A DNA stretch of 64,000 nt. Origin: Ruegeria sp. 6PALISEP08 (lineage in GTDB: Bacteria; Pseudomonadota; Alphaproteobacteria; Rhodobacterales; Rhodobacteraceae). The notes beneath the pieces were generated by a model, which ran no database searches, was not told where the DNA came from, and saw only the letters and a list, made by a program, of their open reading frames with translations. Positions 47,557-57,690 of this stretch are shown piece by piece (the stretch's first letter is position 1; each line of letters begins with the position of its first letter). The stretch lies in the NCBI RefSeq assembly GCF_001238295.1, contig NZ_LGXZ01000001.1:372001-436000 (forward strand), read 5' to 3'. The position numbers were made by a program, and so were the translations under genes.

Positions 47557-50500
47557 ATGAAGATTGAGAGAAGTTTTACCAAACCAGATCAGGATGCTTA
47601 CGCAGAACTGGATTTTGTGTCCGCAACGTCTGAAATCCGAAATCCTGACGGTACAATTGTTTTTCGTCTCGACAATATCGAAGTGCCCGCAAGCTGGTCT
47701 CAGGTAGCCAGCGACGTGATCGCGCAGAAATACTTCCGCAAGGCAGGCGTTCCTTCCAAGCTGAAAAAAGTAAAAGAGAAAGACGTTCCCGAATTCCTGT
47801 GGCGCTCGGTCCCTGCGGATGGCGCTGAGTTCGATGGGGAGACATCCTCGAAGCAAGTTTTCGACCGTCTGGCCGGCGCGTGGGCGTATTGGGGCTGGAA
47901 GGGTGGCTATTTCTCGACCGAGGATGACGCACGCGCTTACTTTGATGAGATGCGCTATATGTTGGCGACTCAGCGCGCCGCGCCGAACAGCCCGCAGTGG
48001 TTCAACACCGGCCTGCACTGGGCCTATGGCATCGACGGCCCGGCGCAGGGGCACCACTATGTCGATTACAAAACCGGCAAGTTGACCAAATCGAAATCCG
48101 CTTACGAACACCCGCAACCACACGCGTGTTTCATTCAGTCCGTTGATGACGATCTGGTGAACGAAGGCGGCATCATGGATCTGTGGGTGCGCGAGGCGCG
48201 CCTGTTCAAATACGGCTCTGGTACCGGGACCAACTTCAGCCATCTGCGTGCAGAAGGCGAGGCGCTGTCGGGTGGCGGCAAGTCCTCGGGCCTGATGGGC
48301 TTTCTCAAGATCGGCGATCGCGCCGCTGGCGCGATCAAATCAGGCGGAACAACCCGTCGGGCAGCAAAGATGGTAATCGTCGATGCAGATCACCCAGACA
48401 TCGAGAAATTCATCGAATGGAAGGTGATTGAAGAGCAGAAAGTGGCCTCGATCGTTGCCGGATCGAAGATGCACGAGAAGATGCTGAACGGCATTTTCGA
48501 GGCCATTCGCACATGGGACGGTGTAGCTGATGACGCTTATGATCCCAACGCAAACGACGCGTTGAAGAAGGCAGTTCGCGAGGCGAAAAAGGTCGCGATC
48601 CCTGAAACTTACATCAAGCGTGTTCTGGATTACGCCAAGCAGGGTCACGACAGTATCGAATTCCCGACCTACGACACGGACTGGGATTCGGAAGCCTATA
48701 GCTCGGTCTCGGGTCAGAACTCGAACAACTCGATCCGCGTGACAAACGCGTTCCTGACCGCTGTACAGAAAGACGCCGATTGGGAATTGATCAACCGCAC
48801 CGATGGCAAGGTCGCCCGTACCGTCAAAGCGCGCGATCTGTGGGAAAAGGTCGGCCACGCCGCCTGGGCCTGTGCCGATCCGGGTATTCAGTTCCACGAC
48901 ACCGTAAACGAGTGGCACACTTGCCCAAAAGACGGTGAGATTCGCGGCTCGAACCCGTGCTCGGAATACATGTTCCTTGACGACACGGCCTGTAACCTAG
49001 CGTCAATGAATCTGCTGACCTTCCTGAAGGATGGTGAGTTCCAGGCGGCCGATTACATGCACGCCTCGCGCCTGTGGACCCTGACGCTGGAAATCTCGGT
49101 GACCATGGCGCAGTTCCCGTCGAAGGAAATCGCCCAGCTGTCTTACGACTTCCGCACGCTGGGTCTGGGTTATGCCAATATCGGCGGTCTGCTGATGAAC
49201 ATGAGCTACAGCTATGACTCGGATGAGGGGCGGGCGATCTGCGGCGCGCTGACCGCGATCATGACCGGTGTGGCTTATGCAACCTCGGCTGAAATCGCCG
49301 GTGAGCTTGGCCCGTTCAAAGGTTACGAGCGCAACGCCGACCACATGCTGCGCGTTATCCGCAACCACCGCCGCGCGTCGCAGGGTGTGACGGATGGCTA
49401 TGAGAAACTGGCGGTTAAGCCGGTGCCTCTGGATCACGGCAACTGCCCGGATAAACGTCTGGTCGATCTGGCCATGTCGGCCTGGGATGAAGCGCTGAGC
49501 CTGGGTGAAAAGAATGGCTATCGCAACGCGCAGGCCACCGTGATCGCGCCAACAGGTACCATCGGTCTGGTGATGGATTGCGACACCACCGGCATCGAGC
49601 CTGACTTTGCGCTGGTCAAATTCAAGAAGCTGGCCGGTGGCGGTTACTTCAAGATCATCAACCGCTCGGTACCGTCGGCACTTGAAAAGCTGGGATATTC
49701 CTCGTCTCAAATCGAAGAGATCGTCGGCTATGCGGTCGGGCACGGCACCATCGGCAACGCGCCGGGGATCAACCATACGTCGCTGACCGGTCATGGCTTT
49801 GGCCCCAACGAGTTGGCCAAAGTGGACGCCGCGCTGGAAAGCGCCTTCGACATCCGGTTCGTCTTCAACCAATGGACCCTGGGCGAGGACTTCTGCACGG
49901 GCGTTCTTGGCATCCCGGCGACCAAACTGAACGATCCGACCTTCGATCTGCTGCGGCATCTGGGCTTTACCCGTGCGGATATCGAGGCAGCCAACGACCA
50001 CGTTTGCGGAACCATGACGCTGGAAGGGGCGCCGCACCTGAAGGAAGAGCACTATTCGATCTTCGACTGCGCGAATCCGTGCGGCAAGAAAGGCAAGCGT
50101 TTCCTTGGGGTTGATAGCCACATCACCATGATGGCGGCGGCGCAAAGCTTCATCTCGGGGGCGATCTCAAAAACGATCAACATGCCGAATGACGCGACAA
50201 TCGAGGATTGCCAGAAAGCCTATGAGCTTAGCTGGTCGTTGGGTGTGAAGGCTAACGCGCTTTATCGTGACGGCTCGAAACTGTCGCAGCCGCTGGCGGC
50301 TGCACTGGTCGAGGATGACGATGAAGCGGCAGAAGTGCTGGAAAGCGGTTCGATGCAGGAAAAGGCCGTCGTCCTGGCAGAAAAGGTGATCGAGAAGGTT
50401 GTGGTCAAAGAGATCATCCGCAGCCATCGTGAGAAACTGCCGCATCGCCGCAAGGGGTATACCCAGAAGGCAATCGTTGGTGGCCACAAAGTATACCTGC

Positions 50501-51177
50501 GGACAGGTGAATTCGAAGACGGTCAGCTGGGCGAGATTTTCATCGACATGCATAAGGAAGGCGCAGGCTTCCGGGCAATGATGAACAACTTTGCCATCGC
50601 GGTCTCGGTTGGTCTGCAATACGGCGTGCCGTTGGAAGAGTTTGTTGATGCCTTCACCTTCACCAAGTTCGAACCGGCGGGGATGGTGCAGGGTAACGAT
50701 TCGATCAAGAATGCGACGTCGATCCTGGATTATATCTTCCGCGAACTGGCCGTGTCTTATCTGGACCGCACCGATCTGGCCCATGTGAAACCCGAAGGCG
50801 CAAGCTTTGATGATTTGGGTCGTGGTGAGGAGGAAGGTGTCTCGAACGTCTCAGAGATCAGTGAAACTGCGGCATCCAAGTCCTTGGAAGTGCTAAAACA
50901 AATCAGCTCAACCGGCTACTTGCGCAAGCGCCTGCCGCAAGATCTGGCTGTGTTCAACGCGGGTAAGGCCGAGCTGGGTGGTATGGCTGAAACGGCCGCT
51001 GCCTTCGAAGCTCCCGTCGTGGAAAGTGCTGTAGCCACGGGAATGGACGCCCGCACCAAAGCCAAGATGCAGGGCTACGAAGGTGACCCTTGTGGCGAAT
51101 GCGGAAACTACACGCTGGTGCGCAACGGCACTTGCATGAAGTGCAACACCTGCGGCGCGACAAGCGGGTGTAGCTAA
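47557..51177 (+). CDS. nrdJ: Adenosylcobalamin-dependent (class II) ribonucleotide reductase
   Basis: 1206 residues reducing ribonucleotides to deoxyribonucleotides with coenzyme B12 as radical source. Visible blocks are [56 protein letters not shown] (active-site Asn-Cys-Glu), and [31 protein letters not shown] over the barrel. The C-terminal zinc-ribbon [27 protein letters not shown] carries the cysteines thought to transfer reducing power. This long NrdJ is the standard form in Rhodobacteraceae and works in the cytosol with or without oxygen. A possible NrdR box precedes it and GC-rich hairpins follow. Confidence 0.96.
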   Translation: MKIERSFTKPDQDAYAELDFVSATSEIRNPDGTIVFRLDNIEVPASWSQVASDVIAQKYFRKAGVPSKLKKVKEKDVPEFLWRSVPADGAEFDGETSSKQVFDRLAGAWAYWGWKGGYFSTEDDARAYFDEMRYMLATQRAAPNSPQWFNTGLHWAYGIDGPAQGHHYVDYKTGKLTKSKSAYEHPQPHACFIQSVDDDLVNEGGIMDLWVREARLFKYGSGTGTNFSHLRAEGEALSGGGKSSGLMGFLKIGDRAAGAIKSGGTTRRAAKMVIVDADHPDIEKFIEWKVIEEQKVASIVAGSKMHEKMLNGIFEAIRTWDGVADDAYDPNANDALKKAVREAKKVAIPETYIKRVLDYAKQGHDSIEFPTYDTDWDSEAYSSVSGQNSNNSIRVTNAFLTAVQKDADWELINRTDGKVARTVKARDLWEKVGHAAWACADPGIQFHDTVNEWHTCPKDGEIRGSNPCSEYMFLDDTACNLASMNLLTFLKDGEFQAADYMHASRLWTLTLEISVTMAQFPSKEIAQLSYDFRTLGLGYANIGGLLMNMSYSYDSDEGRAICGALTAIMTGVAYATSAEIAGELGPFKGYERNADHMLRVIRNHRRASQGVTDGYEKLAVKPVPLDHGNCPDKRLVDLAMSAWDEALSLGEKNGYRNAQATVIAPTGTIGLVMDCDTTGIEPDFALVKFKKLAGGGYFKIINRSVPSALEKLGYSSSQIEEIVGYAVGHGTIGNAPGINHTSLTGHGFGPNELAKVDAALESAFDIRFVFNQWTLGEDFCTGVLGIPATKLNDPTFDLLRHLGFTRADIEAANDHVCGTMTLEGAPHLKEEHYSIFDCANPCGKKGKRFLGVDSHITMMAAAQSFISGAISKTINMPNDATIEDCQKAYELSWSLGVKANALYRDGSKLSQPLAAALVEDDDEAAEVLESGSMQEKAVVLAEKVIEKVVVKEIIRSHREKLPHRRKGYTQKAIVGGHKVYLRTGEFEDGQLGEIFIDMHKEGAGFRAMMNNFAIAVSVGLQYGVPLEEFVDAFTFTKFEPAGMVQGNDSIKNATSILDYIFRELAVSYLDRTDLAHVKPEGASFDDLGRGEEEGVSNVSEISETAASKSLEVLKQISSTGYLRKRLPQDLAVFNAGKAELGGMAETAAAFEAPVVESAVATGMDARTKAKMQGYEGDPCGECGNYTLVRNGTCMKCNTCGATSGCS

Positions 51178-51183
51178 AGAATA

Positions 51184-51285
51184 ACGCCCCGGCACCCCGG
51201 GGCGTAGGGGTCGGACGCTGCCCTTGGTTACCGACCCCGACGAATACGGAGTAAAGGTCTGAGACTTACCAACTGACCTTTCTCC
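51184..51285 (+). ncRNA. Candidate structured RNA: three tandem hairpins
   Basis: Hairpin 1 is ACGCCCCGG/CCGGGGCGT (51184-51105 region start, arms 51184-51192 and 51197-51205). Hairpin 2 is GGGGTCGG/CCGACCCC (arms 51207-51214 and 51231-51238). Hairpin 3 is GGAG-t-AAAGGTC/GACCTTT-CTCC (arms 51248-51259 and 51275-51285, one bulged base). None is followed by a T-tract, so they do not look like simple terminators; the true terminator is 165 bp further on. Confidence 0.4.
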
Positions 51286-51448
51286 ACTCGGTCGACATGC
51301 CCGTGTTGGCCGGGAACAGGGTGGGGCGGAATATTTGCTCTTTCCCACTCTTTCACGGGGCGGGTGCGCTCGCCCCATGCGCAGTCCAGGCCGCAGGCAA
51401 AAAAATACCGGGCGGTCAACGAAATGAGCCTGGAAGGCGAAACTGACA

Positions 51449-51473
51449 GGGGGCTTCGGCCCCCTTTCTTTTT
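51449..51473 (+). terminator. Strong Rho-independent terminator with UUCG loop
   Basis: GGGGGC (51449-51454), loop TTCG, and GCCCCC (51459-51464) are followed by TTTCTTTTT. No coding region ends nearby (nrdJ stops 270 bp upstream), so it must end a long 3' region or an independent small transcript. Confidence 0.88.
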
Positions 51474-51716
51474 GCGCCGAGTCGCCGAGTTAAGCGCCGT
51501 TTTGCCGGAACAGGCAGGAATTGTCGGGAAAGTCTCGCCGAACGGGGTAAGGCGGAGTTTTGCCCGGCGGCGCTTTGCACACCCGATTCGGGCAAACACG
51601 CAAGGATTGGCGCGAATCCTTGGTGTTCGCGCAAAACGGGTGACGCCTTCGGTGTTACGGTGTTTCTGGGGCCTGTCCGGACGAAGACATAATCAACCTA
51701 ATCAGGAGGCACCAAC

Positions 51717-51962
51717 ATGAAACCGCAGTATTTAATTGGAATGTCCATCGCGGCAATGACCCTGCCGGGAATGGTCTTGGCCCAATCCACAGCCGATGCC
51801 AATGGCGATGGCGTTCTGACCATCGAGGAAGTTCAGGCCGTTGTGCCGAGCGTGGACGCAGATACATTTTCGACGATGGACGCCAACGGCGACGGAGCGT
51901 TGGACGCAGATGAAATAGCCGTCGCTCAGGAAGCGGGGCTTCTTCCGCCCAATAACGGCTGA
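51717..51962 (+). CDS. Small exported EF-hand protein
   Basis: 81 residues. A signal peptide (residues ~1-22, with YLIGMSIAAMTLPGMVLAQ) is followed by two EF-hand loops, DANGDGVLTIEE and DANGDGALDADE. Each has acidic residues at positions 1, 3, 5 and 12, so two Ca2+ ions should bind. The rest is a short acidic tail. A very good ribosome site (AGGAGG) stands 8 bases before the ATG. It is probably a periplasmic calcium-binding or signalling protein of unknown partner. An 11-bp terminator stem follows the stop by a few bases, so the gene is a single transcription unit. Confidence 0.85.
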   Translation: MKPQYLIGMSIAAMTLPGMVLAQSTADANGDGVLTIEEVQAVVPSVDADTFSTMDANGDGALDADEIAVAQEAGLLPPNNG

Positions 51963-51969
51963 TCCGGTG

Positions 51970-51999
51970 GGCGGCCCGAGTATCTTCGGGCCGCCCTTT
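51970..51999 (+). terminator. Rho-independent terminator after the EF-hand gene
   Basis: GGGCGGCCCGA pairs perfectly with TCGGGCCGCCC across a 6-base loop and is followed by TTT. It lies between convergent genes, 8 bp after the EF-hand stop and 6 bp before the MttB-family stop. Confidence 0.85.
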
Positions 52000-52005
52000 C
52001 GCGTG

Positions 52006-53550
52006 CTATGCGGGCAAATGAATGTTGAACTTTTGCCGAAGCTCTGCGTCAAGAAGCGGGTCGAACTTCGCCGCTGACGGGGCAGACAGGATCTCTTCCT
52101 TGCGGGCTATTGCCTTTTCGACCAGATCCGGTTTGCCGAGTTCCACCCATTCCTTGGGTGAGGAGCGGTCGCCGAACGTTGGATAAACGTAATCGGCCTG
52201 CATCCGGCTAAGCGTTGCTTCCGTTCCCAGAAAATGACCCGGGCCACCCATGCAGACTGATGCGATCTGATCCAGGGCCAGAGTTTCGTCCGACACTTCG
52301 ATCCCGCGGACACAGCGTTGTGCTTGACCGATCAAATCGTCGCTGAGTATCAGGCTTTCGAAACAGAAGCCCAGCAAAGACGCGTGCATACCCGCAGCCT
52401 CATACACCATGTTCAACCCGGACAGACCTGCCATCACGTTCGAACACATCTGTTCCCATCCGGCCTGCATGTCCGGAAGCTTCGAATCCGAGGCTCCTGC
52501 GGCCGCACCGCCGGGCAGGTCGTAGAACCGGTGCATCTGAGCGCAGCCCGCCGTCAGCAAAGCCTGTTCGCCAGACCCGATGGACATCGCACCTGTCCGC
52601 AAGTCCAGACCAAAGGGCCAGGTGCCAAAAACAGCAGGGGCGCCGGGCCTTACGGCGTTTACATAAACCAGTCCTGCCAGACATTCAGCGGTCGCCTGCG
52701 CGATTGCTCCGGCTATGGTCGAAGGCGCGGTGGCACCGGCCATCCCGGCGGACAATAGCAGAACCGGCATACCGGCCTTGATGCATTCCTCCATCACTTC
52801 GCAGCTTTCGGTCGCGAATTTCATCGGCGGAACCACAAAGCAGTTCGAGTTCGAAACAAACGGCCGCTCGCGGTATTTGTCTTCACCGCCCGCGATCATG
52901 TAGATCATCTCCATCGCAGGGGCGACGTGGCTGGGTTCGGTGAAAGATGTGCCGATATGTTTGAAAGTTCCGGAACAGCTGGCGTAGATCGTGTTCAGGT
53001 CCATCTCGAGGTTATCCGCGATGTCGCGGCAGACCATTGGGCGTTGAACAAAGTGTATGTTGTCAAGCTGTTGGCAGATACGAGCCGCATCATGCAAGTC
53101 TTGCACGGTTGAGTCGCGATATTCACGTCCGTGAACGTCGACCATGGATACGGCGGCTCCAGCCGTGCCATAATGTACTTTGGTTCCCGTCAGTTCCAGA
53201 TCGGTTTTTCCGTCCCGGCTGTACATAGTGACCGAGCGGTTTGCCTTTGCAATCGTGTCTTCAACCAAGGCACGCGGAAACCGGATGCGGCCATCGTCGC
53301 CCAGGGTGCAGCCAGCTCCGACCAGATAATCGATGCCGCTTTGGGGTGCATCCGCCAACCCGATCGTCTCAAGGGCGGTCAGGGCGGCCTCATGGATGCG
53401 TTCGATCTGTGCCTGTGTAAGAACATTCAGAACGCCGCCTTCCATTCCGGGGCGTACAGGGCGCAAATGCTCGGGCAGGGCGGATGCACGGGCGGCGCGA
53501 CGCGCGGCGCGGCCGCCACTGCGGGATGTGTTGCGGGATTGGTCGTTCAT
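52006..53550 (-). CDS. MttB-family corrinoid-dependent methyltransferase (non-pyrrolysine)
   Basis: 514 residues of the trimethylamine:corrinoid methyltransferase (MttB) superfamily. After an Arg/Ala-rich start come LNVLTQAQIERIHEAALTALETIGL, CTLGDDGRIRFPRALVEDTI, a TIM barrel with GTAGAAVSMVDVHGREYRDSTVQDL, LSAGMAGATAPSTIAGAIAQATAEC, and the C-terminal GGPGHFLGTEATLSRMQADYVYPTFGDR. Unlike archaeal MttB there is no in-frame TAG, so pyrrolysine is absent. Such bacterial enzymes (for example glycine betaine transferase MtgB) demethylate quaternary amines rather than trimethylamine. It would hand the methyl group to a corrinoid protein, of which a fitting one is encoded at 24.9-25.6 kb. A 10-bp direct repeat lies in its upstream region. 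The substrate is unknown. Confidence 0.88.
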   Translation of the reverse strand: MNDQSRNTSRSGGRAARRAARASALPEHLRPVRPGMEGGVLNVLTQAQIERIHEAALTALETIGLADAPQSGIDYLVGAGCTLGDDGRIRFPRALVEDTIAKANRSVTMYSRDGKTDLELTGTKVHYGTAGAAVSMVDVHGREYRDSTVQDLHDAARICQQLDNIHFVQRPMVCRDIADNLEMDLNTIYASCSGTFKHIGTSFTEPSHVAPAMEMIYMIAGGEDKYRERPFVSNSNCFVVPPMKFATESCEVMEECIKAGMPVLLLSAGMAGATAPSTIAGAIAQATAECLAGLVYVNAVRPGAPAVFGTWPFGLDLRTGAMSIGSGEQALLTAGCAQMHRFYDLPGGAAAGASDSKLPDMQAGWEQMCSNVMAGLSGLNMVYEAAGMHASLLGFCFESLILSDDLIGQAQRCVRGIEVSDETLALDQIASVCMGGPGHFLGTEATLSRMQADYVYPTFGDRSSPKEWVELGKPDLVEKAIARKEEILSAPSAAKFDPLLDAELRQKFNIHLPA

Positions 53551-53953
53551 TTGGGTTTTCCGGTCGTTGAGTGCTGTCGTGGGGTGCAGGGAAAACGCCT
53601 TTACGGCCGTCCTCGTGCGGCACGCCCACGATCCGCACCGATGGTGCGGCTGATCAAACTGATCTTCCAATCGTGGTCAGTCATTCTGCCTCTCAACATT
53701 TGATCCGACGTTTTCAAAGTAAAGCAACGCAATCTGTCCTGTTTGCGACCTCTGCTTGATTTTGCGACCTACACTGTGTGCCATCCTCAGGATGAAAGCG
53801 GGTCGGTGCGGATTTTCTCCCGTTTTGGTAGAATTCTGTTATAGTACCTTCACTTACTATTGAACGTTGTGACCTTTGAATTGAATTCTGACGGAACGGA
53901 TCACAGATTAAACTGAGATTGCATCTTTAGATCGAAACAAGAGCGGCCTAGCT
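53551..53953. other. Divergent promoter region between MttB-family gene and outer-membrane gene
   Basis: 403 bp without a supported gene. The left part holds the likely promoter of the leftward methyltransferase gene and the direct repeat at 53742-53770. The right part (53800-53950) is AT-rich, with TATAGT near 53840 as a possible -10 for the rightward gene. Short frames here have no ribosome sites. Confidence 0.6.
53742..53770. promoter_or_regulatory. 10-bp direct repeat upstream of the MttB-family gene
   Basis: TTTGCGACCT occurs at 53742-53751 and again at 53761-53770, a period of 19 bp (almost two helical turns), about 190-220 bp before the methyltransferase ATG. On the gene's strand it reads AGGTCGCAAA. 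Direct repeats of this type and spacing are typical of AraC-family or response-regulator sites. Confidence 0.5.
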
Positions 53954-54484
53954 TTGAAACCGGTTCGGAAACCCCTTTCTGCCTTTATCGCAGCGACCCT
54001 GATCGCTGGCGCAAGCCCGAGTTTGGCTGAGGATTGGACCGGTGGATATGTGGGCCTCAGCTTTGGATATGCTGATGCGGATGGGCCAGGAGGGGTCAGC
54101 GGTGACGATACCGCTTTTGGGGCCCATGTGGGCTACGATCTGGATTTGGGGAATTTCGTCCTGGGCGGAGAACTGGAATACAACCGCCTATCGCTGGATT
54201 TAGGGTCGTCCCAGGGTAGCCTGGACAGCATGACCCGCCTGAAGCTGCGCGGTGGATATGATTTCGGCAGCGCATTGGGATATGTGGTTGTCGGCGCGGC
54301 ACGGGCTGAAACCTCGGTCGACAGCGATACAGCCGCCGTTTACGGCATCGGCGTAGCCTATCCGATAGGTGAGAACTTTGTAATCAGCGGCGAGGCGCTG
54401 CGGCAGAATTTCGACGACGTCACCCGTTCCAGCGGCAGTTTGGATTCCAACGTCTTCAATCTGCGCACCACATTCCGATTTTGA
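53954..54484 (+). CDS. Small outer-membrane beta-barrel protein
   Basis: 176 residues from a TTG start, the only one that opens the signal peptide KPVRKPLSAFIAATLIAGASPSLA. The mature part is a small barrel of about eight strands with alternating residues: GGYVGLSFGYADA, FGAHVGYDLDLGNFVLGGELEYNRLSL, RLKLRGGYDFGSALGYVVVGAAR, GIGVAYPIGENFVISGEALRQNF. It ends with Phe (TTFRF), as needed for BAM recognition. It resembles the Opa/OmpA-like porin family. No function beyond an outer-membrane structural role is evident. It converges on the aminotransferase with 3 bp between stops. Confidence 0.85.
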   Translation: MKPVRKPLSAFIAATLIAGASPSLAEDWTGGYVGLSFGYADADGPGGVSGDDTAFGAHVGYDLDLGNFVLGGELEYNRLSLDLGSSQGSLDSMTRLKLRGGYDFGSALGYVVVGAARAETSVDSDTAAVYGIGVAYPIGENFVISGEALRQNFDDVTRSSGSLDSNVFNLRTTFRF

Positions 54485-54487
54485 CGG

Positions 54488-55672
54488 CTATTCCGCGGCG
54501 TGACGCTGCGCAAGCTGCTCTGCAAAAGAACACAGCGTGGTCAGGGCGCTTGCAAAACGCTCATCTTCGACGGTCATGGCCACTCGAATATGCCCAGCGG
54601 CGGCTGAACCAAAGCTCTCTCCCGGCATGACGGCAATGGTGTGCGTATCTAATAGGGCATTGGCAAAATCTTCCCCTGACAGCCCGGTTTTTCGAACGTC
54701 CAGCATCAGGTACATCGCGCCTTGCGCTGGCACCAAACCAACGGTGGATTGCGCCTGAAGAATATCCATGGCCAGTGAACGCCGAAGGCGGAACGGAGCG
54801 GCAATCTTCTCTTCCAACTCGGGTCCAGCGGTCAGCGCGAAACTGGACGCGTCCTGAATGAAGCCAGGCACGCCATAGGTCGTGTGAGTGGCAAGATTAA
54901 TCAGATGATCGATAACCTCTTCGGGGCCCACGATCCAACCACAACGCGATCCTGTCATGGCATGAGACTTGGACATCGATCCCACAACGAGCGTCCGATC
55001 CGCCATACCTTGCAAAACGCGCGGCGACAGGTGCTCGCCCTCCCAGACCTGCGTATCGTAGACCTCATCCGAGATCAGCCACAGGTCGCGCCTCTGACAG
55101 ACCTCGGCTATCGCTTCAAGCGATTGACGGGAATAGACCACTCCGGTCGGATTGTTGGGTGTGTTGATCAACAGTGAAACGGCATCGTTAGCCGCTGCAT
55201 CGATCCAATCGGCGTTGGGTTGAAAGGCATCTTCTGCCGCGGTCGGAACCGCGCGGGCAACTGCTCCGGCCCCGCGAATCGTGCCTGGGTACGTGGCGTA
55301 ATAGGGGTCGAGGAACAGGCCCACATCGCCCGGATCACACACAGCCATATGGGCCGCAAACAAGGCAGATTGGCCGCCGGGCGTGATCATAACATTGTTG
55401 CGCGTTGTTGGAACACCCGTCCGTGTTTGCACCCGTGCCGCAACCGTGTCGCGCAGAAGATCCGTTCCGGGCACCATGGCATAGCCGGTGTGCCCCTCGC
55501 GAGCAGACAAGGCCATCGCATGCAGGATCGACGGGTCAGTTCGGACATCATGCTCACCGATCGTCAACTCGGTGACGGCATGTCCCTCGCTCAGCATCCG
55601 ACGCGCCCGGTAGAACACGTCCCATCCATCGCTGTCGCCGGTCAGATGCGTGATGCGCTCAGAAAGTTTCAT
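54488..55672 (-). CDS. Class I/II PLP aminotransferase
   Basis: 394 residues of fold-type I. The PLP lysine is in VGSMSKSHAMTGSRCGWI near residue 235. Other marks are ITPGGQSALFAAHMAV, LLINTPNNPTGVVYS, WLISDEVYDTQVW and the C-terminal Arg in HIRVAMTVE. The substrate cannot be fixed by eye; the group includes aspartate and related transaminases. The ATG at 55672 has AGGGGC about 9 bases before it. It is the second such enzyme in the window (the first at 42.0 kb) but not closely similar to it. The YjbR gene lies 57 bp upstream in the same direction. Confidence 0.84.
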   Translation of the reverse strand: MKLSERITHLTGDSDGWDVFYRARRMLSEGHAVTELTIGEHDVRTDPSILHAMALSAREGHTGYAMVPGTDLLRDTVAARVQTRTGVPTTRNNVMITPGGQSALFAAHMAVCDPGDVGLFLDPYYATYPGTIRGAGAVARAVPTAAEDAFQPNADWIDAAANDAVSLLINTPNNPTGVVYSRQSLEAIAEVCQRRDLWLISDEVYDTQVWEGEHLSPRVLQGMADRTLVVGSMSKSHAMTGSRCGWIVGPEEVIDHLINLATHTTYGVPGFIQDASSFALTAGPELEEKIAAPFRLRRSLAMDILQAQSTVGLVPAQGAMYLMLDVRKTGLSGEDFANALLDTHTIAVMPGESFGSAAAGHIRVAMTVEDERFASALTTLCSFAEQLAQRHAAE

Positions 55673-55729
55673 AGCAATGCCCCTGGACTCATTTTCGTTG
55701 AATGGGGCAGAGCAACAGAGTTTTGTCAA

Positions 55730-56074
55730 TCAGCTTCGCGGCGGCAATGTCGCCTGTAGCTTCTTTGTGAGGGACGCGCGGACAATGTCGTAAGACACCG
55801 TCAGGCGATGGCGCAATTCCTCGGGCTCTGCGTCAAACGGTAGACGCACCCAACTGCGATGGAAATAGGGGGCTTTCACCCCCACGCCGGCATCAATCAC
55901 CATCTGTGCCGTTTCGACGTCGGGCGTTTTGACAGAAACCCCGTCATTTGCCGTGCCGATACAGGCGAACATCTTGCCGCCGACTTTCCACGCGTCATGC
56001 CCGCCGCCCCAGGGGTCTGACAACTCGGCTCCGGGGAATTCTTTGCAAATCGCGTTGATGTTACCTCGATCCAT
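55730..56074 (-). CDS. MmcQ/YjbR family protein
   Basis: 114 residues of the small MmcQ/YjbR family with a CyaY-like fold, sometimes described as DNA-binding. It shows ICKEFPGAELSDPWGGGHDAWKVGGKMFACIG, then GVSVKTPDVETAQMVIDAG and APYFHRSWVRLPFDA, and the final SYDIVRASLTKKLQ. Start at the ATG at 56074 (MDRGNINAICKEFPG); an in-frame ATG at 56083 adds three residues. Its cellular role is not known. It is divergent from cysS. Confidence 0.85.
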   Translation of the reverse strand: MDRGNINAICKEFPGAELSDPWGGGHDAWKVGGKMFACIGTANDGVSVKTPDVETAQMVIDAGVGVKAPYFHRSWVRLPFDAEPEELRHRLTVSYDIVRASLTKKLQATLPPRS

Positions 56075-56292
56075 GATCTGCACGCTGACTCAGACTACGC
56101 GCAACCTCAATACTTGGCTTAAAGATGAACCCGTGCTAACCGAGGGGTATGAACCCGGTGACCTGCACCATTATCTGCTGCATTACCTGCTGATTTATCA
56201 AGCGGGCCGGTTTCTTTCGTTTTCATCCCTGAGACAAGTTGCTAAGCCCGCGCCAACGCGCAAGCACATGCTGTTTCTGAGGAGCCCGACCG

Positions 56293-57690
56293 ATGACGAC
56301 GATCAAGCTGCACAACACGCGGACGCGGACGAAGCAAGACTTCGTACCGATCGACCCTGATAACGTGCGGATGTATGTCTGTGGTCCGACGGTCTATGAC
56401 CGCGCGCATCTGGGCAACGCCCGTCCGGTGGTTGTTTTTGATGTGCTCTATCGTCTGCTCCGCCACGTCTATGGCGCGGATCACGTGACCTATGTGCGCA
56501 ACTTCACCGACGTCGACGACAAGATCAACGCCACGGCGCTGGCGCGCAAAAAGGCTGGGGCAAAGGGCACGCTGGAGCAACTGGTGCAGGAACGGTCGGA
56601 TGAGACCATCGGCTGGTACCTTCATGATATGGGTGCTTTGGGCACGTTGGAGCCTAACGAGATGCCGCGCGCGACCCAGTTTATCGCTCAGATGATTGAA
56701 ATGATCGAAGACTTGATCGCCAAGGGCCATGCTTACGCCGCCGAAGGCCATGTTCTGTTCGCGGTCGACAGTTGGAAAGAAAGCTACGGCAAGCTGTCTG
56801 GCCGGTCGGTCGATGACATGATCGCGGGCGCGCGGGTCGAGGTGGCGCCCTACAAGAAGAACCCGATGGATTTCGTGTTGTGGAAACCCTCTACAGATGA
56901 GCTTCCGGGCTGGGGCAGCCCATGGGGACGAGGGCGTCCGGGGTGGCATATCGAATGCTCGGCGATGGCGTATGAACTGTTGGGCGAAAGCTTTGATATT
57001 CACGGCGGTGGCAACGACCTGATGTTCCCGCACCACGAGAACGAGATTGCCCAGAGCAAATGCGCTCACCCGCATGGTGAGTTCGCGCGATATTGGCTGC
57101 ACAACGAGATGCTGCAGGTCGAAGGTAAGAAGATGTCCAAATCGCTGGGCAATTTCTTTACCGTGCATGATCTGCTGGAACAGGGTGTGCCGGGTGAGGT
57201 GATCCGGTTTGTGTTCCTGCAGACGCATTACCGCAAGCCGATGGATTGGACCGAGAAAAAGGCTCGCGAGGCTGAAGCGACGCTGCGCAAATGGCGGGCG
57301 CTTACAGCGGGCGTCGAACCTGCTGCCAGCGCGGCACCTGAGGTGATCGCGGCGCTGAGCGATGACCTAAATACGGCGGGGGCTATGACCGAGCTTTATC
57401 GTCTGGCCTCGGACGGCGATGCGGCTGGTCTGTTGGCGAGCGCGCAGATTCTTGGGTTGCTCTTGCCAGAAATGGGCGCTTGGGCGGATACGACATCTGT
57501 GGACCTGACGGCCCATGCGGATCGTTTGGCCGATGCGCGTGTATCCGCCATGCAGAACAAGGATTTCTCGGAAGTTGATCGTCTCAAAGCCGCCTATGTT
57601 GCCGCCGGGCTGGAAGTGCGCATGAGCAAGGAAGGTGTTGAACTGGTGCCTGGCACTGGGTTCGATGCCTCCAAGCTGGAGGAGGTCTGA
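56293..57690 (+). CDS. cysS: Cysteinyl-tRNA synthetase
   Basis: 465 residues charging tRNA-Cys. The class I HIGH motif is in [20 protein letters not shown] near residue 38, the zinc ligand Cys in YVCGPTVYD and the further ligands in [11 protein letters not shown] and [15 protein letters not shown] is in [15 protein letters not shown] near residue 277. The C-terminal helical domain is of normal length. A good GAGG-type site precedes the ATG. The TGATG junction at 57688-57692 couples it to cimA, and the NDUFAF6-like gene follows, making a three-gene unit. Confidence 0.96.
   Translation: MTTIKLHNTRTRTKQDFVPIDPDNVRMYVCGPTVYDRAHLGNARPVVVFDVLYRLLRHVYGADHVTYVRNFTDVDDKINATALARKKAGAKGTLEQLVQERSDETIGWYLHDMGALGTLEPNEMPRATQFIAQMIEMIEDLIAKGHAYAAEGHVLFAVDSWKESYGKLSGRSVDDMIAGARVEVAPYKKNPMDFVLWKPSTDELPGWGSPWGRGRPGWHIECSAMAYELLGESFDIHGGGNDLMFPHHENEIAQSKCAHPHGEFARYWLHNEMLQVEGKKMSKSLGNFFTVHDLLEQGVPGEVIRFVFLQTHYRKPMDWTEKKAREAEATLRKWRALTAGVEPAASAAPEVIAALSDDLNTAGAMTELYRLASDGDAAGLLASAQILGLLLPEMGAWADTTSVDLTAHADRLADARVSAMQNKDFSEVDRLKAAYVAAGLEVRMSKEGVELVPGTGFDASKLEEV

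Larger units (their letters stand above)
51178..51716. other. Hairpin-rich non-coding interval after nrdJ
   Basis: 539 bp without a supported protein gene. Three consecutive hairpins lie at 51184-51285, a G/C-rich segment follows, and a strong intrinsic terminator with UUCG loop stands at 51449-51472. A further hairpin (AAGGATT/AATCCTT, 51601-51621) lies before the EF-hand gene. The interval may be the 3' untranslated region of nrdJ, a separate small RNA, or both. Confidence 0.55.

Noticed and set aside
49003..50145. 380-codon open frame on the minus strand
   Set aside because: Antisense to nrdJ; no protein-like features.
52006..53550. Pyrrolysine codon in the MttB-family gene
   Set aside because: The frame is open from start to stop without an internal TAG, and no pyrrolysine genes are in view.
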